Assembly: GCA_947450605.1 (NCBI GenBank)
Contig: CANFWB010000003.1
Coordinates: 1-64,000 of the forward strand
Length of the DNA stretch: 64,000 nucleotides
Reading direction: 5' to 3'
From: Burkholderiaceae bacterium
GTDB lineage: Bacteria > Pseudomonadota > Gammaproteobacteria > Burkholderiales > Burkholderiaceae
Position numbers and translations under genes: made by a program. Below are positions 1 through 9,107 of the stretch, in pieces (the first letter of the stretch is position 1; each line of letters starts with the position of its first letter). The notes beneath the pieces are model-generated. The model worked only from the letters and a program-made list of their open reading frames with translations, did not search any database and had not been told where the DNA came from.

Positions 1-732
1 CAACAGCGGGCGATAGAGGAGTTGGGCCCCCAGTTTTTAATTCCATTTCAGGATGAAGAGCTCAATCTTCAGGAGGCTTTTGGTGGCTCCTCGCATCCCA
101 AGATCTTGGAGATTGGTTTTGGAATGGGTGAGACCACTGCCAAAATTGCCGCTTTACGTTCTGACGACGATTTTTTGGCAATCGAGGTACACCCTCCAGG
201 GGTAGGTGCTTTACTCAAACTGATTGGTGAACATAATCTCACTAATTTACGTTTGATTCGTCATGATGCTGTTGAAGTTCTGGAAAAAATGATCGCACCA
301 AACTCTTTGGATGGCATTCATATTTACTTTGCGGATCCTTGGCATAAAAAGCGTCATCACAAGCGTAGACTGATTCAGGCGGGATTTGTAAAGTTGTTGG
401 TGTCAAGATTAAAGCCTGGAGCTTACTTGCATCTAGCGACTGATTGGCATAACTACGCCGAGCAAATGCTCTTGGTCTTAAATGCTGAATCTGACTTGGT
501 AAATAGCTCTATAGAGCAAATGAGCGTAGAAACTTTTTCTGTAGCTGACGTGGCAAGTGAGCTTGAGCTTACTAAAGAATCCTTTCAGGAATTCAAACCT
601 ACAATACATCAGCTCACTGCAAAACATCCTGGCTATGTGGAGAGGCCGATATATAGGCCAATTACCAAGTTCGAGAACCGCGGCCTCAAGTTGGGTCATG
701 GGGTTTGGGACTTGGTTTATAAGAAGAAATAA
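1..732 (+). CDS. trmB: tRNA (guanine-N7)-methyltransferase, 5' end outside window
   Basis: Methylates G46 of tRNAs to m7G using S-adenosylmethionine in the cytoplasm. The reading frame is open from base 1 ([12 protein letters not shown]), so the gene starts upstream of the window; the TTG at 22 is only the first possible start codon inside it. The SAM-binding motif LEIGFGMGE, the TrmB signature [15 protein letters not shown] and the family ending ([18 protein letters not shown]) are all present, so the visible part is intact. It converges on gabD, and a shared hairpin terminator lies between the two genes. Confidence 0.95.
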   Translation, partial: QQRAIEELGPQFLIPFQDEELNLQEAFGGSSHPKILEIGFGMGETTAKIAALRSDDDFLAIEVHPPGVGALLKLIGEHNLTNLRLIRHDAVEVLEKMIAPNSLDGIHIYFADPWHKKRHHKRRLIQAGFVKLLVSRLKPGAYLHLATDWHNYAEQMLLVLNAESDLVNSSIEQMSVETFSVADVASELELTKESFQEFKPTIHQLTAKHPGYVERPIYRPITKFENRGLKLGHGVWDLVYKKK

Positions 733-738
733 TGCAAA

Positions 739-766
739 AATAAAGCCGCTATGTAGCGGCTTTATT
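739..766. terminator. Bidirectional intrinsic terminator between trmB and gabD
   Basis: A perfect 13-bp stem (AATAAAGCCGCTA with its complement) closes on a 2-base TG loop. A-rich and T-rich edges on both sides give a T-tract in either direction. It sits just after the trmB stop (732) and just beyond the gabD stop (783), so it can serve both convergent genes. Confidence 0.85.
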
Positions 767-782
767 GATGAACTCTGCTGAT

Positions 783-2267
783 TTAGAGTCCCAGGCAAAC
801 ATATTTCAGTTCGAGATATTCATCCATGCCGTAAGTGCTACCTTCACGCCCAAGGCCCGATTGTTTGACTCCACCAAACGGCGCAACCTCATTAGAAATA
901 AGTCCCGTGTTAACACCCACAATGCCGAACTCCAAGGCCTCAGCAGCCCTCCAGATACGACCAATATCTCGACTATAAAAATACGATGCTAAGCCGTACT
1001 GGCTATTGTTAGCTAGGCGCAGTGCCTCTTCATCACTCTCAAAAGGGATAATCGGTGCTACTGGGCCAAAGGTTTCTTCGTAGGTGATGAGCATGTCATT
1101 CGTGACATTGGACAGAATGGTGGGCTCATAGAATGTGCCACCCAAGGAGGACGATTTGCCTCCAGCAATGAGCTTGGCGCCTTTGCTAAGTGCATCAGCT
1201 ACATGACGCTCTACTTTTTCTAGGGCTGCTGGTTCAATCAGGGGGCCTTGAGTAACGCCAGCTTCCAGGCCGTTGCCAACTTTGATTGACTCAACTGCTT
1301 TGGCAAATTTTTCTACAAACTCATCCTGTATTTTTTTGTGTACGTAGAAGCGATTAGCGCATACACAGGTTTGGCCAGAATTACGATATTTAGAGGTCAC
1401 AGCACCAGAAACTGCAGCATCAATATCTGCGTCTTCAAAGACGATAAAAGGGGCATGCCCACCAAGCTCGAGCGCTAATTTTTTGATAGTGGGTGCACAT
1501 TGCGCCATCAAAATTCGACCGACCTCTGTGGATCCTGTAAAGGAAAGGTGACGAACAACTGGCGATTCGCAGAGTGTTTTGCCGATTGCAATCGATTGAT
1601 CGGCATCGGCGGTCAAAATATTAATGACCCCAGGCGGAATCCCTGCTCGTAAGGCGAGTTCTGCAAGTGCTAAGGCACTCAATGGTGTGAGTTCTGCTGG
1701 CTTAATAACAATGGTGCATCCCGCCGCCATTGCTGGAGCAATCTTACGAGTAATCATGGCATTGGGGAAATTCCAGGGAGTGATGGCAACGCACACCCCA
1801 ATGGCTTGTTTCATGACAATCAAGCGCCTGTCGTTCGAGGTAGTACTTGGAATTGATCCGGTGACACGCTTAGCCTCTTCCGCAAACCATTCAATAAACG
1901 AAGCGCCATAAGTCACCTCGCCAGCCGCCTCTGCTAGCGGCTTGCCTTGTTCTAGGGTCATGAGGGTGGCAAGGTCTTGTGTATTGGCAATAATCAGATC
2001 AAACCACTTGCGCATGACGTTGGCACGCTCTTTACCCGTTTTATTTTTCCACTCTTGAAAAGCCTGTTCAGCCGCAATAATCGCTAGCTCAGCTTCTTGA
2101 GGGCCCAGATTGCTGACATTGGCAATCAGTTCGTTGCTTGCTGGATTGGTGACGGCAAAGGTTTTGCCTGAGAGACTTTTTGTCCATACCCCATTAATAA
2201 AGGCTTCCTCTTTAAAAAGGCTGGGGTCATTCAGTAGCTTCCGAATATCTATTTTTTGCATTGTCAT
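783..2267 (-). CDS. gabD: Succinate-semialdehyde dehydrogenase (NAD(P)+)
   Basis: Aldehyde dehydrogenase of 494 residues, the usual GabD length, oxidising succinate semialdehyde to succinate in the cytoplasm. Visible hallmarks are the cofactor segment TPWNFPNAMITRKIAPA (about 163-179), FTGSTEVG (243-250), the catalytic Glu267 in LELGG and the catalytic Cys301 in NSGQTCVCANR. The C-terminus carries the GabD-like segment EVAPFGGVKQSGLGREGS. No GABA transaminase gene is adjacent, so the substrate source is unknown and a related semialdehyde is possible. The start at 2267 gives MTMQKIDIRK; a second Met two codons later is an alternative. Confidence 0.9.
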   Translation of the reverse strand: MTMQKIDIRKLLNDPSLFKEEAFINGVWTKSLSGKTFAVTNPASNELIANVSNLGPQEAELAIIAAEQAFQEWKNKTGKERANVMRKWFDLIIANTQDLATLMTLEQGKPLAEAAGEVTYGASFIEWFAEEAKRVTGSIPSTTSNDRRLIVMKQAIGVCVAITPWNFPNAMITRKIAPAMAAGCTIVIKPAELTPLSALALAELALRAGIPPGVINILTADADQSIAIGKTLCESPVVRHLSFTGSTEVGRILMAQCAPTIKKLALELGGHAPFIVFEDADIDAAVSGAVTSKYRNSGQTCVCANRFYVHKKIQDEFVEKFAKAVESIKVGNGLEAGVTQGPLIEPAALEKVERHVADALSKGAKLIAGGKSSSLGGTFYEPTILSNVTNDMLITYEETFGPVAPIIPFESDEEALRLANNSQYGLASYFYSRDIGRIWRAAEALEFGIVGVNTGLISNEVAPFGGVKQSGLGREGSTYGMDEYLELKYVCLGL

Positions 2268-2338
2268 TCTCCGAAATTTCTCAGGCTAAATAGGTGAATT
2301 CATTTTATCCCGCTAGTCTACATTCTGTATGTAGCAAT

Positions 2339-2374
2339 AAAAAACCCCTGGGCTCCGGGAAGCGCAGGGGTTTT
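2339..2374 (-). terminator. Intrinsic terminator after nusB
   Basis: Stem AAAACCCCTG/CAGGGGTTTT around a GC-rich loop, followed by a T-run when read on the minus strand. It lies about 25 bases beyond the nusB stop and should end the leftward ribBX-ribH-nusB transcript before gabD. Confidence 0.8.
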
Positions 2375-2398
2375 ACGGACCTAGCTAATATTGCCCGG

Positions 2399-2902
2399 TT
2401 AGCCAGCCTGAATTTCAGTACTGCGTAATTTTTGAGCCAGTAGATCTAAGACGCCATTGACGTATTTGTGGCCATCGGTGCCGCCAAAGGTTTTGGCAAG
2501 CTCGACTGCTTCATTGATAGCAACTTTATAGGGCACAGCCAAATCAAGCGCTAATTCATAGGTGCCAATCAACAAGGCTGCATGTTCAACTGGGGAGAGT
2601 TCATTAATCGGACGATCCAAGGCGGGCGTAATCAGGCCTTCTAATTCATCGGTGTGCTCTAGGACGCCAATGAAGATCCCTTGAAATAACTCTGGTTTGC
2701 AACGACGAAAGCCAGGATCTTCGGCAAGCTGCTTAGCAATAGCTGCGGCATTGGGCAAGCTACCAGCACGACGCATGACTAAACTTTGATAGACGCCTTG
2801 TAAGGCATATTCACGGGCACGACGACGCGGCGTGAGAGAGCGCTTGGGCGCACTAGCCACTGGGGCTGGGGAATTGATAGGGGTCTTGGTCATATCAATC
2901 AT
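2399..2902 (-). CDS. nusB: Transcription antitermination factor NusB
   Basis: All-helical RNA-binding protein that acts with NusE(S10), NusA and NusG on boxA RNA for antitermination of rRNA operons. The 167 residues include the family patterns RRRAREYALQGVYQ (about 26-39), SPVEHAALLIGTYEL and KVAINEAVELAKTFGGTDGHKYVNGVLD at the C-terminus. The first ~24 residues are a Pro/Lys-rich extension. The start codon overlaps the ribH stop by one base (TAATG), so translation is coupled to ribH. Confidence 0.95.
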   Translation of the reverse strand: MIDMTKTPINSPAPVASAPKRSLTPRRRAREYALQGVYQSLVMRRAGSLPNAAAIAKQLAEDPGFRRCKPELFQGIFIGVLEHTDELEGLITPALDRPINELSPVEHAALLIGTYELALDLAVPYKVAINEAVELAKTFGGTDGHKYVNGVLDLLAQKLRSTEIQAG

Positions 2903-3417
2903 TATTCTTCGTTAGGGTGGATTTCAAAATCAATATCGGGAGTCAGGGCTAATGCAAGATTGGCCATTTCAACAACGGCCTTGGCACAATCGGCGCCTTT
3001 AACTTGAGCACGTACTTGCGCTTGTTCATCAGTCTCGCAGGTTAATACGCCATTGGCGATGGGTAGGCCAGAGTCAATTGAGATCCGAGTGATACCAGAG
3101 GCGGACTCATTAGAAACAAGCTCAAAGTGGTAAGTCTCACCACGAATCACTGCGCCCAATGCTACCAAGCCATCAAATTCACCGGTCTCTACCAGCTTCT
3201 GAAGTGCAAAAGGAATTTCCAGTGCGCCCGGCACAGTCACTAGCTTGATGTCAGCCTGAGACACGCCGAGTTTAATGAGTTCTTCAATGCAAGCAGTTGT
3301 TAAAGCAACGCAGTGTTCTTCATTAAAGCGTGCTTGTACGATTCCAATGCGTAGATCTTGGCCATTTAAATCGGCTGCTAATACGCCAACTGCTTGTTCA
3401 TTATTCGATGTGTTCAT
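2902..3417 (-). CDS. ribH: 6,7-dimethyl-8-ribityllumazine synthase
   Basis: Condenses 5-amino-6-ribitylaminouracil with 3,4-dihydroxy-2-butanone 4-phosphate, the penultimate step of riboflavin synthesis; it usually assembles as pentamers or icosahedra. The 171 residues contain the substrate-site patterns [20 protein letters not shown] and [12 protein letters not shown]. It lies 19 bases after ribBX, which supplies one of its substrates, and is translationally coupled to nusB. Confidence 0.95.
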   Translation of the reverse strand: MNTSNNEQAVGVLAADLNGQDLRIGIVQARFNEEHCVALTTACIEELIKLGVSQADIKLVTVPGALEIPFALQKLVETGEFDGLVALGAVIRGETYHFELVSNESASGITRISIDSGLPIANGVLTCETDEQAQVRAQVKGADCAKAVVEMANLALALTPDIDFEIHPNEE

Positions 3418-3436
3418 GATGATCTTTGGGTGCGGA

Positions 3437-4573
3437 TTATTGAGGTTCGAATGGGGTGTAGCCAGTGACTTCTAGTTTGTATCCGGAAAGACTGGGTACT
3501 GGATTCGGGTTAGCAAGTAAACGCATTTTGCCAACGCCAATATCTTTGAGAATTTGTGCGCCAATGCCGTAGCTGCGGAAGTCGGTTTTGCGGCCTAGTG
3601 ACTTTGCAGCTTCTTCAGACTGAGAGCCGTTCAGTTTATGGAACTGTGCGAGCCAGTCAACATCATTTGGTGCTGCAATGCCAGAGGCGTTGAGGAGTAC
3701 CGCAACGCCTGCTGGAGCAGTTGCTAGCTTTTGCAGTGCTTGTGCAAGAGGCCAAGAGTGGGTGCTGACATGGGCGTCCAAGAAATCTAAGACGGTGACC
3801 GGTTCGTGAACACGCACAAGCGTTTCTTCTGCCTCAGAGGGCTTTCCATGAATTAATGCAAGATGGATGCATGAGCTTGGTGTATCACGATAAATCACGC
3901 CTTGGAACTTGCCCCAAGGCGTGTTGAACTCGCGTTCACCTTCGCGAACCACAATGCTTTCATGTTGACTGCGATATTGAATGAGATCAGCGATGCTGCC
4001 AATCTTCAATTGATGTTCTTTAGCAAACTCCATGAGATCTGGAAGGCGCGCCATGCTGCCATCATCTTTCATGATTTCGCAAATGACGGCAGTAGGCGAG
4101 CAACCAGCCATTGCGGCTAAATCACAACCTGCTTCGGTATGCCCTGAGCGAATCAATACGCCGCCAGGTTGCGCCATGAGTGGGAAGATGTGTCCTGGTT
4201 GGACTAAATCATTTGGCTTGGCATGTGCGGCTACTGCTGCTTTAATGGTATGCGCGCGATCAGCTGCTGAGATTCCGGTGGTGACACCACTTGCCGCCTC
4301 AATGGAGACCGTGAAGTTGGTGCCCATCGAGGTACCGTTGTCTCGCACCATCAATGGCAGATTGAGTTGTTGGCAGCGCTCACGAGTCAACGTGAGACAA
4401 ATTAGTCCGCGACCATGTTTCGCCATAAAGTTGACAGCATCCGCTGTAACGTGATCTGCGGCCAGAACTAAATCGCCTTCATTCTCACGATCTTCTTCAT
4501 CAACCAGAATGACCATCTTGCCGGCTTTGAGCTCAGCAACGATTTCTTCTGTAGGGGCGAGGGTATTTTGCAT
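3437..4573 (-). CDS. ribBA: RibBX: DHBP synthase with a degenerate GTP cyclohydrolase II domain
   Basis: The N-terminal half (about 1-205) is a 3,4-dihydroxy-2-butanone 4-phosphate synthase with the acidic metal-binding signature [10 protein letters not shown] (25-34) and [10 protein letters not shown]. It converts ribulose 5-phosphate into the four-carbon unit used by RibH. The C-terminal half (about 206-378) has GTP cyclohydrolase II architecture and its ending ([19 protein letters not shown]) but lacks the three zinc-binding cysteines and the GHEGR-type catalytic segment; only one Cys is present. This matches the RibBX variant known in Proteobacteria, where the second domain no longer acts as RibA. 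First gene of ribBX-ribH-nusB. GTP cyclohydrolase activity must come from a gene outside the window. Confidence 0.9.
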   Translation of the reverse strand: MQNTLAPTEEIVAELKAGKMVILVDEEDRENEGDLVLAADHVTADAVNFMAKHGRGLICLTLTRERCQQLNLPLMVRDNGTSMGTNFTVSIEAASGVTTGISAADRAHTIKAAVAAHAKPNDLVQPGHIFPLMAQPGGVLIRSGHTEAGCDLAAMAGCSPTAVICEIMKDDGSMARLPDLMEFAKEHQLKIGSIADLIQYRSQHESIVVREGEREFNTPWGKFQGVIYRDTPSSCIHLALIHGKPSEAEETLVRVHEPVTVLDFLDAHVSTHSWPLAQALQKLATAPAGVAVLLNASGIAAPNDVDWLAQFHKLNGSQSEEAAKSLGRKTDFRSYGIGAQILKDIGVGKMRLLANPNPVPSLSGYKLEVTGYTPFEPQ

Positions 4574-4714
4574 AGCCCTCTATTTTAAGCTGAGGAGGAG
4601 TTTTCAGGCTGTAAGCCCCGATCTCCCTCAATATTGAGTAAATATCCAGCCTTTCTGACACTGGGCGCCCATCAAAGGCATTTATTCCCCTTTCCGGCCT
4701 AGCGAAAATGCCTT

Positions 4715-5053
4715 ATGCCCCGATTGATTCACAAATCCGAAAACCTGGATCTAGATGATCAAGGCTCTACTGGATTTATTTTGCTTGAGGTATTGGTGGC
4801 CATGAGTCTGATAGCGAGTAGTTGGATGACTCTAGGCGCTAGCTATCAGCAAATGGTCCTGCGTTTAGGAAAATCTCAAGAGCAGCGGGTGCAAATGAAA
4901 AAAGAGGCGGATCAATATGAGCTCACTATATTTTCCGCAAGCCCATCAAACCGTGAAATTCATGATGCAAGAGGACTAATAAATGAGCCTTCTAGAGTGT
5001 CTCGTCGGTCTCGCCTTATCACTCATTCTGGTGGCGCCACTGATAAAAAATAG
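4715..5053 (+). CDS. PilV-like minor prepilin, possibly frameshifted at its 3' end
   Basis: Small prepilin of 112 residues as read. A 20-residue leader ends in Gly and is followed by FILLEVLVAMSLIAS, which has the Glu5 and hydrophobic helix needed for PilD processing and membrane insertion. First gene of a four-gene minor pilin cluster, presumably priming or tipping type IV pili. The last part overlaps the next gene by 71 bases and uses rare-looking codons. Removing one T from the TTTT run near 4931-4934 gives a more natural ending (PQAHQTVKFMMQED) stopping at a double TAA at 4977-4982, directly before the next ATG. A frameshift is therefore possible. Confidence 0.7.
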   Translation: MPRLIHKSENLDLDDQGSTGFILLEVLVAMSLIASSWMTLGASYQQMVLRLGKSQEQRVQMKKEADQYELTIFSASPSNREIHDARGLINEPSRVSRRSRLITHSGGATDKK

Positions 5054-5609
5054 CGGGGAGCTGTTAGTCAAACAGATTGCGCTTGAGAAAACACATTCAA
5101 TCGCCTTCGAGGCCGATCGTGCCCTGGAATTAATTGGTAGATCGATCCGCATGGCGGGCTATCAAAATGCTCAATCCTTTTTGGAAGGAAAAGGAAGGCC
5201 TCAGTCGGAGAGTGATTTCATCCAAATCCAAAAAAATAGTGGATATCGCGGATCGGATTCACTGATGGTGAGGCACGAACTTTCACCTGGGGTGGACTTT
5301 GATTGCATCGGCAATACATTATCAAAAGAACGGACTAAAAATGGATTAGCGCATCAAGGATTTGTAGTAGATCGACAAGCCTCTGCACCCAAAGGTATGC
5401 GCGTGAATGGTGGATCCTTAATTTGCCAATCCCTTGATCGACAAGGTCGCTTGCAAAACACCACCCTCATGAACGGGGTGCACCTTCTTTCCATTACAAA
5501 ATTAGAGGGCCGAGCTGGCAGGGCTTATAAGGTCAGGCTCGAGATGACTGACGGGGCCTTAATTCATCAGGGGTTTGAGCGCACCTTTGCAACGCGCAAT
5601 CTCCCGTGA
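4983..5609 (+). CDS. PilW-like minor pilin lacking a leader peptide
   Basis: 208 residues beginning MSLLECLVGLALSLILVAP, which aligns with the mature N-terminus of type IV pilins: position 2 onward matches, Glu is at +5, and Met takes the usual Phe+1 position. The two codons before the ATG are TAA TAA, so no longer start exists and no Gly-ending leader can be made. The rest (about 25-208) is a globular PilW-like domain with two Cys. The protein may be inserted without PilD cleavage, or the gene may have lost its leader. Its stop overlaps the next start (GTGA). Confidence 0.7.
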   Translation: MSLLECLVGLALSLILVAPLIKNSGELLVKQIALEKTHSIAFEADRALELIGRSIRMAGYQNAQSFLEGKGRPQSESDFIQIQKNSGYRGSDSLMVRHELSPGVDFDCIGNTLSKERTKNGLAHQGFVVDRQASAPKGMRVNGGSLICQSLDRQGRLQNTTLMNGVHLLSITKLEGRAGRAYKVRLEMTDGALIHQGFERTFATRNLP

Positions 5610-5935
5610 TTATCGCTTGGGTGTTATCGCTATTGGTTTTGTTGTCCACCTTGGTGGCGCACTTGGAGCGCCTTGCTGCGCTGGAGATAGTTGCTGTCAA
5701 TAGTTACATAGAGTCACACAAGCAATTGATTGCAGCTGAGAAATCCTTGCTGGAGTGCGAACGAAATCTCTCAAATATCGCCGCCCTAGGAAATACCACT
5801 TGTCATATTCAGTCCGCAGGAAAACATCATTGGCTGATTTCCAGTAAAGACAAACCCGTCTTAGAGATATTGGTTCATCTTGATTTAAAAACCAACGCAG
5901 TCACTCGCTTAAATTGGCGGCAACGATTTGAATAG
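5606..5935 (+). CDS. PilX-like minor pilin assembly protein
   Basis: 109 residues with a GTG start in a GTGA overlap with the preceding pilin gene. An N-terminal hydrophobic helix (about 2-20) is followed by a helical linker and a short domain with two Cys (in LLECERN and TTCHIQ). Its place between PilW-like and FimT-like genes and its size suggest a PilX-type minor pilin. As in the preceding gene, no processed leader is visible. Identity is by context more than by motif. Confidence 0.6.
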   Translation: MIIAWVLSLLVLLSTLVAHLERLAALEIVAVNSYIESHKQLIAAEKSLLECERNLSNIAALGNTTCHIQSAGKHHWLISSKDKPVLEILVHLDLKTNAVTRLNWRQRFE

Positions 5936-6476
5936 GCAGGAGCAAGGCAACAGTTTGCTGGAGTTAATGGCTGTTGTGCTCATCATTGCCATCATGGCGG
6001 TGATGGCGTTGCCACGATTACATGAGCACATGGCCGCCCGCGAAATCGAGATCATTGCGAGGCGTTTTATTGCTCATGCTCAATTTGCGCGGGCACAGGC
6101 ACTCACACTCGGAATCCCGGTTCGTATCGCGCCGCTTGCCGACAATCTTTGGGATGACGGGTGGATAGTCAAAAGTGGCTGCAATGACCGACCTAGCCAG
6201 CCTGCCTGTATCGAGCGCTTTTGGGTTTCACAAGGCGATATCGCTCCGGTGTATTTCAAGGGAGGGGGTAAGCAGTTTATAGATCCGCATACGAGCAAAA
6301 GGGGTATTTTGTTTAATGCGGCTGGTGCGGCAAAAACAGCCCAAGGGGGGTTTGTAGCTAACCGATTGATATTGGGCCATGAGCGAGATCACGCCTTGGA
6401 ACGTCATTTAATACTGGGTAGCGGGGGTCGTTGGCGAATTTGTGACCCAGTCAAGGATCACAGGGCTTGTAGATAG
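5928..6476 (+). CDS. FimT/GspH-type pseudopilin
   Basis: 182 residues starting with TTG, 8 bases inside the end of the previous gene. The short leader MNRQEQG ends in Gly and is followed by NSLLELMAVVLIIAIMAVMALP, a class III prepilin cleavage site with Glu5. The segment MAAREIEIIARRFIAHAQFARAQAL is typical of the GspH/FimT domain, and the C-terminus ends GSGGRWRICDPVKDHRACR with paired cysteines as in FimT. Last gene of the minor pilin cluster; probably a low-abundance pilus-tip or priming subunit. Confidence 0.8.
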   Translation: MNRQEQGNSLLELMAVVLIIAIMAVMALPRLHEHMAAREIEIIARRFIAHAQFARAQALTLGIPVRIAPLADNLWDDGWIVKSGCNDRPSQPACIERFWVSQGDIAPVYFKGGGKQFIDPHTSKRGILFNAAGAAKTAQGGFVANRLILGHERDHALERHLILGSGGRWRICDPVKDHRACR

Positions 6477-6526
6477 CACGATCGGTAAATTTCCCTCCTG
6501 GTCTCGCAATCGGTTTTAATAGACCC

Positions 6527-7657
6527 ATGTACACCGCAGTCGACCACCAATTGATGAGTCAGGCATTAGCCGAGGCTCAAAATGCCCTTTATTTATCCAA
6601 CCCTAACCCTCGGGTGGGATGTGTCATCGTTAAAGCAGGGCACATCATTGGTCGTGGCCATACCCAAAGGGTAGGCGGTCCGCATGCAGAAGTACAGGCT
6701 TTGGCGGATGTAAGCGCCCATGGATTCGATCCTATTGGGTCAACGATATACGTCACTTTGGAGCCCTGCAATCACACCGGCAGAACCCCGCCTTGCGTAG
6801 ACGCCTTAATCGCAGCAAAGCCTGCCATGGTGATTGTGGCGATGTCAGATCCCAACCCCTTGGTTGGTGGTAAAGGCCTCGAGCGCCTGAAGGCCGCTGG
6901 CATTGATGTGCGCTGCGGCTTATTGGAGTCTGAAGCTCAGGCATTAAACCCAGGCTTCATCTCGCGCATGACCCGGGGCTTGCCTTGGGTGCGGATGAAG
7001 ATTGCAGCGAGCTTGGATGGAAAAACTGCGTTGCCCAACGGCCAGAGCCAGTGGATTACTGGCCCCTTAGCGAGGGCGGATGGCCACCATTGGCGTGCGC
7101 AAGCCTGCGCTATTTTGACTGGCGTGGGAACCGTCAAAGAGGACGATCCGACGTTAAATGTCAGAGAGGTTCAAACAGATCGCCAGCCTTGGAAAATTAT
7201 TATTGACTCTAGACTAGAGACGCCAATCAATGCCAAGGTATTGGCTAATCCTCAGGCATCAGGTGTTATCTTGGTTTGTGCTGGATTGGATTCTCAAGAG
7301 AGTCAAGAAAAGGCAAGGGTATTTGAGGCCCAAGGTGTAGAAGTGATTGCGATGGCCAATCCCAGCGGTAAAGTAGATTTGCCAAAACTCTTTTCGTATT
7401 TAGCAAAAGAACGCCATATGAATGAAATCCATGTTGAGGCAGGATTTAAGCTCAATGGATCTCTGCTGAGAGAGGATTGTGTTGATGAGTTACTGCTGTA
7501 TTACGCGCCTTTCTTTATGGGCGATGGTATTGGTATGGCAAACATCTCCCCATTGACAGCCTTAGATCAGCGCCAAGATTTTCAAGTCATGGATCAAAGT
7601 CTGTTAGGTTCTGATTGGCGTATTCGACTGCAAAAATATAAAAAGAATAAAGAATAA
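6527..7657 (+). CDS. ribD: Bifunctional riboflavin biosynthesis deaminase/reductase
   Basis: Catalyses the pyrimidine deamination and ribosyl reduction steps after GTP cyclohydrolase II. The deaminase half (about 1-145) has the zinc site HAE (53-55) with Cys81 and Cys90 in PCNHTGRTPPC. The reductase half (about 150-376) shows ASLDGKTALPNGQSQWITG and a NADPH-binding LTGVGTVKEDDPTLN. 376 residues is standard length. It forms a rightward pair with ribE, separate from the leftward ribBX-ribH genes. No FMN riboswitch was found in front of it. Confidence 0.95.
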   Translation: MYTAVDHQLMSQALAEAQNALYLSNPNPRVGCVIVKAGHIIGRGHTQRVGGPHAEVQALADVSAHGFDPIGSTIYVTLEPCNHTGRTPPCVDALIAAKPAMVIVAMSDPNPLVGGKGLERLKAAGIDVRCGLLESEAQALNPGFISRMTRGLPWVRMKIAASLDGKTALPNGQSQWITGPLARADGHHWRAQACAILTGVGTVKEDDPTLNVREVQTDRQPWKIIIDSRLETPINAKVLANPQASGVILVCAGLDSQESQEKARVFEAQGVEVIAMANPSGKVDLPKLFSYLAKERHMNEIHVEAGFKLNGSLLREDCVDELLLYYAPFFMGDGIGMANISPLTALDQRQDFQVMDQSLLGSDWRIRLQKYKKNKE

Positions 7658-7722
7658 AAAAGATGTATTAGGCAAGCGACAATCATTTTAGAAATTCAAA
7701 AATAGAAATTAAAGAACCCATC

Positions 7723-8340
7723 ATGTTTACTGGAATCATTACTGCTGTAGGTCAAATCAAGCACGCTCAAGCTAAAGGCGATGGCCTGCACTTGCTCATT
7801 GAAGTGCCCGCGGGCTATCTCGATGATGTCGTTTTAGGCGATAGCATTGCGATTCAAGGCGCATGCATGACTGCGACCGAATTGACTGACACTACTTTTG
7901 CTTTGGATATTTCGCGCGAGTCTCTTAATAAGACTATCGGTTTAGATAAAGTTGGCCCAGTAAACCTTGAAAAGGCACTGCGTTTAAATGATCGTTTGGG
8001 CGGCCATTTAGTGAGCGGTCATGTAGATGGCGTTGGTAAGGTAGCCCATTTTGCAACTGTGGTACAAGACCCTTACGGCTCATGGCTGCTGCGGATTGAG
8101 GCTCCAAAGGCATTGGCACCATTTTTAGCTTACAAAGGTTCCATCGTGGTCAATGGCGTGTCTTTGACGGTGAATAAAACTGAAGATACTGATGATGCTT
8201 GCATGGTGAGTATCAACATCATTCCGCATACGCTGGAGAACACAACACTAGGCAATCTGACGCAAGGTGATGCAGTTAATCTCGAGGTGGATTTGATTGC
8301 GCGTTATGTTGCGCGCATGCTGGAAACACAGGCTCAATAA
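7723..8340 (+). CDS. ribE: Riboflavin synthase, alpha chain
   Basis: Dismutates two molecules of 6,7-dimethyl-8-ribityllumazine into riboflavin plus the ribitylaminouracil recycled by RibH. The 205 residues comprise two lumazine-binding repeats: the first starts MFTGIITAVG, the second contains GGHLVSGHVDGVG, and the C-terminus has VNLEVDLIARYVARMLE. It lies 65 bases after ribD and converges on queC with only 15 bases between the stop codons. Confidence 0.95.
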   Translation: MFTGIITAVGQIKHAQAKGDGLHLLIEVPAGYLDDVVLGDSIAIQGACMTATELTDTTFALDISRESLNKTIGLDKVGPVNLEKALRLNDRLGGHLVSGHVDGVGKVAHFATVVQDPYGSWLLRIEAPKALAPFLAYKGSIVVNGVSLTVNKTEDTDDACMVSINIIPHTLENTTLGNLTQGDAVNLEVDLIARYVARMLETQAQ

Positions 8341-8355
8341 ATGAAGGCTAGTGAA

Positions 8356-9096
8356 TTACTTATTTTGATAGCGGGTTGGGTCGCTTAGCTTAGCCTGCTT
8401 AAAGCCGACTTGTCTCAAGCGACAGGATTCACACTCACCGCAGGCTTCACCTAGATCATTGGCTTGGTAGCAGGAAACGGTTTGCGAGTAATCCACTCCC
8501 AACGTGGTGCCCAATTGAATAATTTCGGCCTTGCTCATGCTGATGATGGGTGCATGAACCCGAAAGCGATTGTCATTGTTCAGTGCCTCTACGCCTGCTT
8601 TGGTGGCCAGGTTTGCCATCGCTTCAAATGAGGCTACATACTCAGGGCGGCAATCTGGGTAGCCAGAGTAATCTACTGCATTGGCACCATAAAAAATATC
8701 AAGACCGCCCAATGATTCTGCCCAACCTAATGCGAGTGAAAGTAGGATCGTATTGCGTGCTGGCACATAGGTGACAGGAATCTCTTGATCGTTGCCCGGG
8801 GTAACCGGAATGTCGATAGAGGCGTCTGTTAACGCAGAGCCACCAAAACGGGTGAGATCTAAATTCACTACCTCATGACGGATGACGCCCATCTTTTTAG
8901 CAATGTGTTTAGCGGCTGCTAATTCTGAAGAGTGGCGTTGTCCGTATCCTACGGAAAGCACATAGGGCGCGTAACCGAGATCTTTTGCAAGTGCCAGAAT
9001 CGTGCTGGAATCGAGACCACCGGAAAATAGAATGACTGCAGGGGCATTCGGCTTACGTGGGGCAATATTTTGGAATGCAGCAGATAAGAAAGACAT
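8356..9096 (-). CDS. queC: 7-cyano-7-deazaguanine synthase
   Basis: ATP-dependent ligase making preQ0 from 7-carboxy-7-deazaguanine and ammonia in queuosine biosynthesis. The PP-loop SGGLDSST lies near residues 25-32, and the C-terminal zinc cysteines are in [19 protein letters not shown]. The 246 residues are full length. It starts 11 bases after cpoB and is probably the last gene of the Tol-Pal transcript, an association I regard as common in proteobacteria. QueD and QueE are not in this window. Confidence 0.95.
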   Translation of the reverse strand: MSFLSAAFQNIAPRKPNAPAVILFSGGLDSSTILALAKDLGYAPYVLSVGYGQRHSSELAAAKHIAKKMGVIRHEVVNLDLTRFGGSALTDASIDIPVTPGNDQEIPVTYVPARNTILLSLALGWAESLGGLDIFYGANAVDYSGYPDCRPEYVASFEAMANLATKAGVEALNNDNRFRVHAPIISMSKAEIIQLGTTLGVDYSQTVSCYQANDLGEACGECESCRLRQVGFKQAKLSDPTRYQNK

Positions 9097-9107
9097 GGGA
9101 GCTAAAC

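Noticed and set aside
4574-7722. FMN riboswitch in front of a riboflavin gene
   Set aside because: The gaps before ribBX, ribD and ribE were read for the conserved RFN segments and none were found; the gaps before ribD and ribE are also too short.
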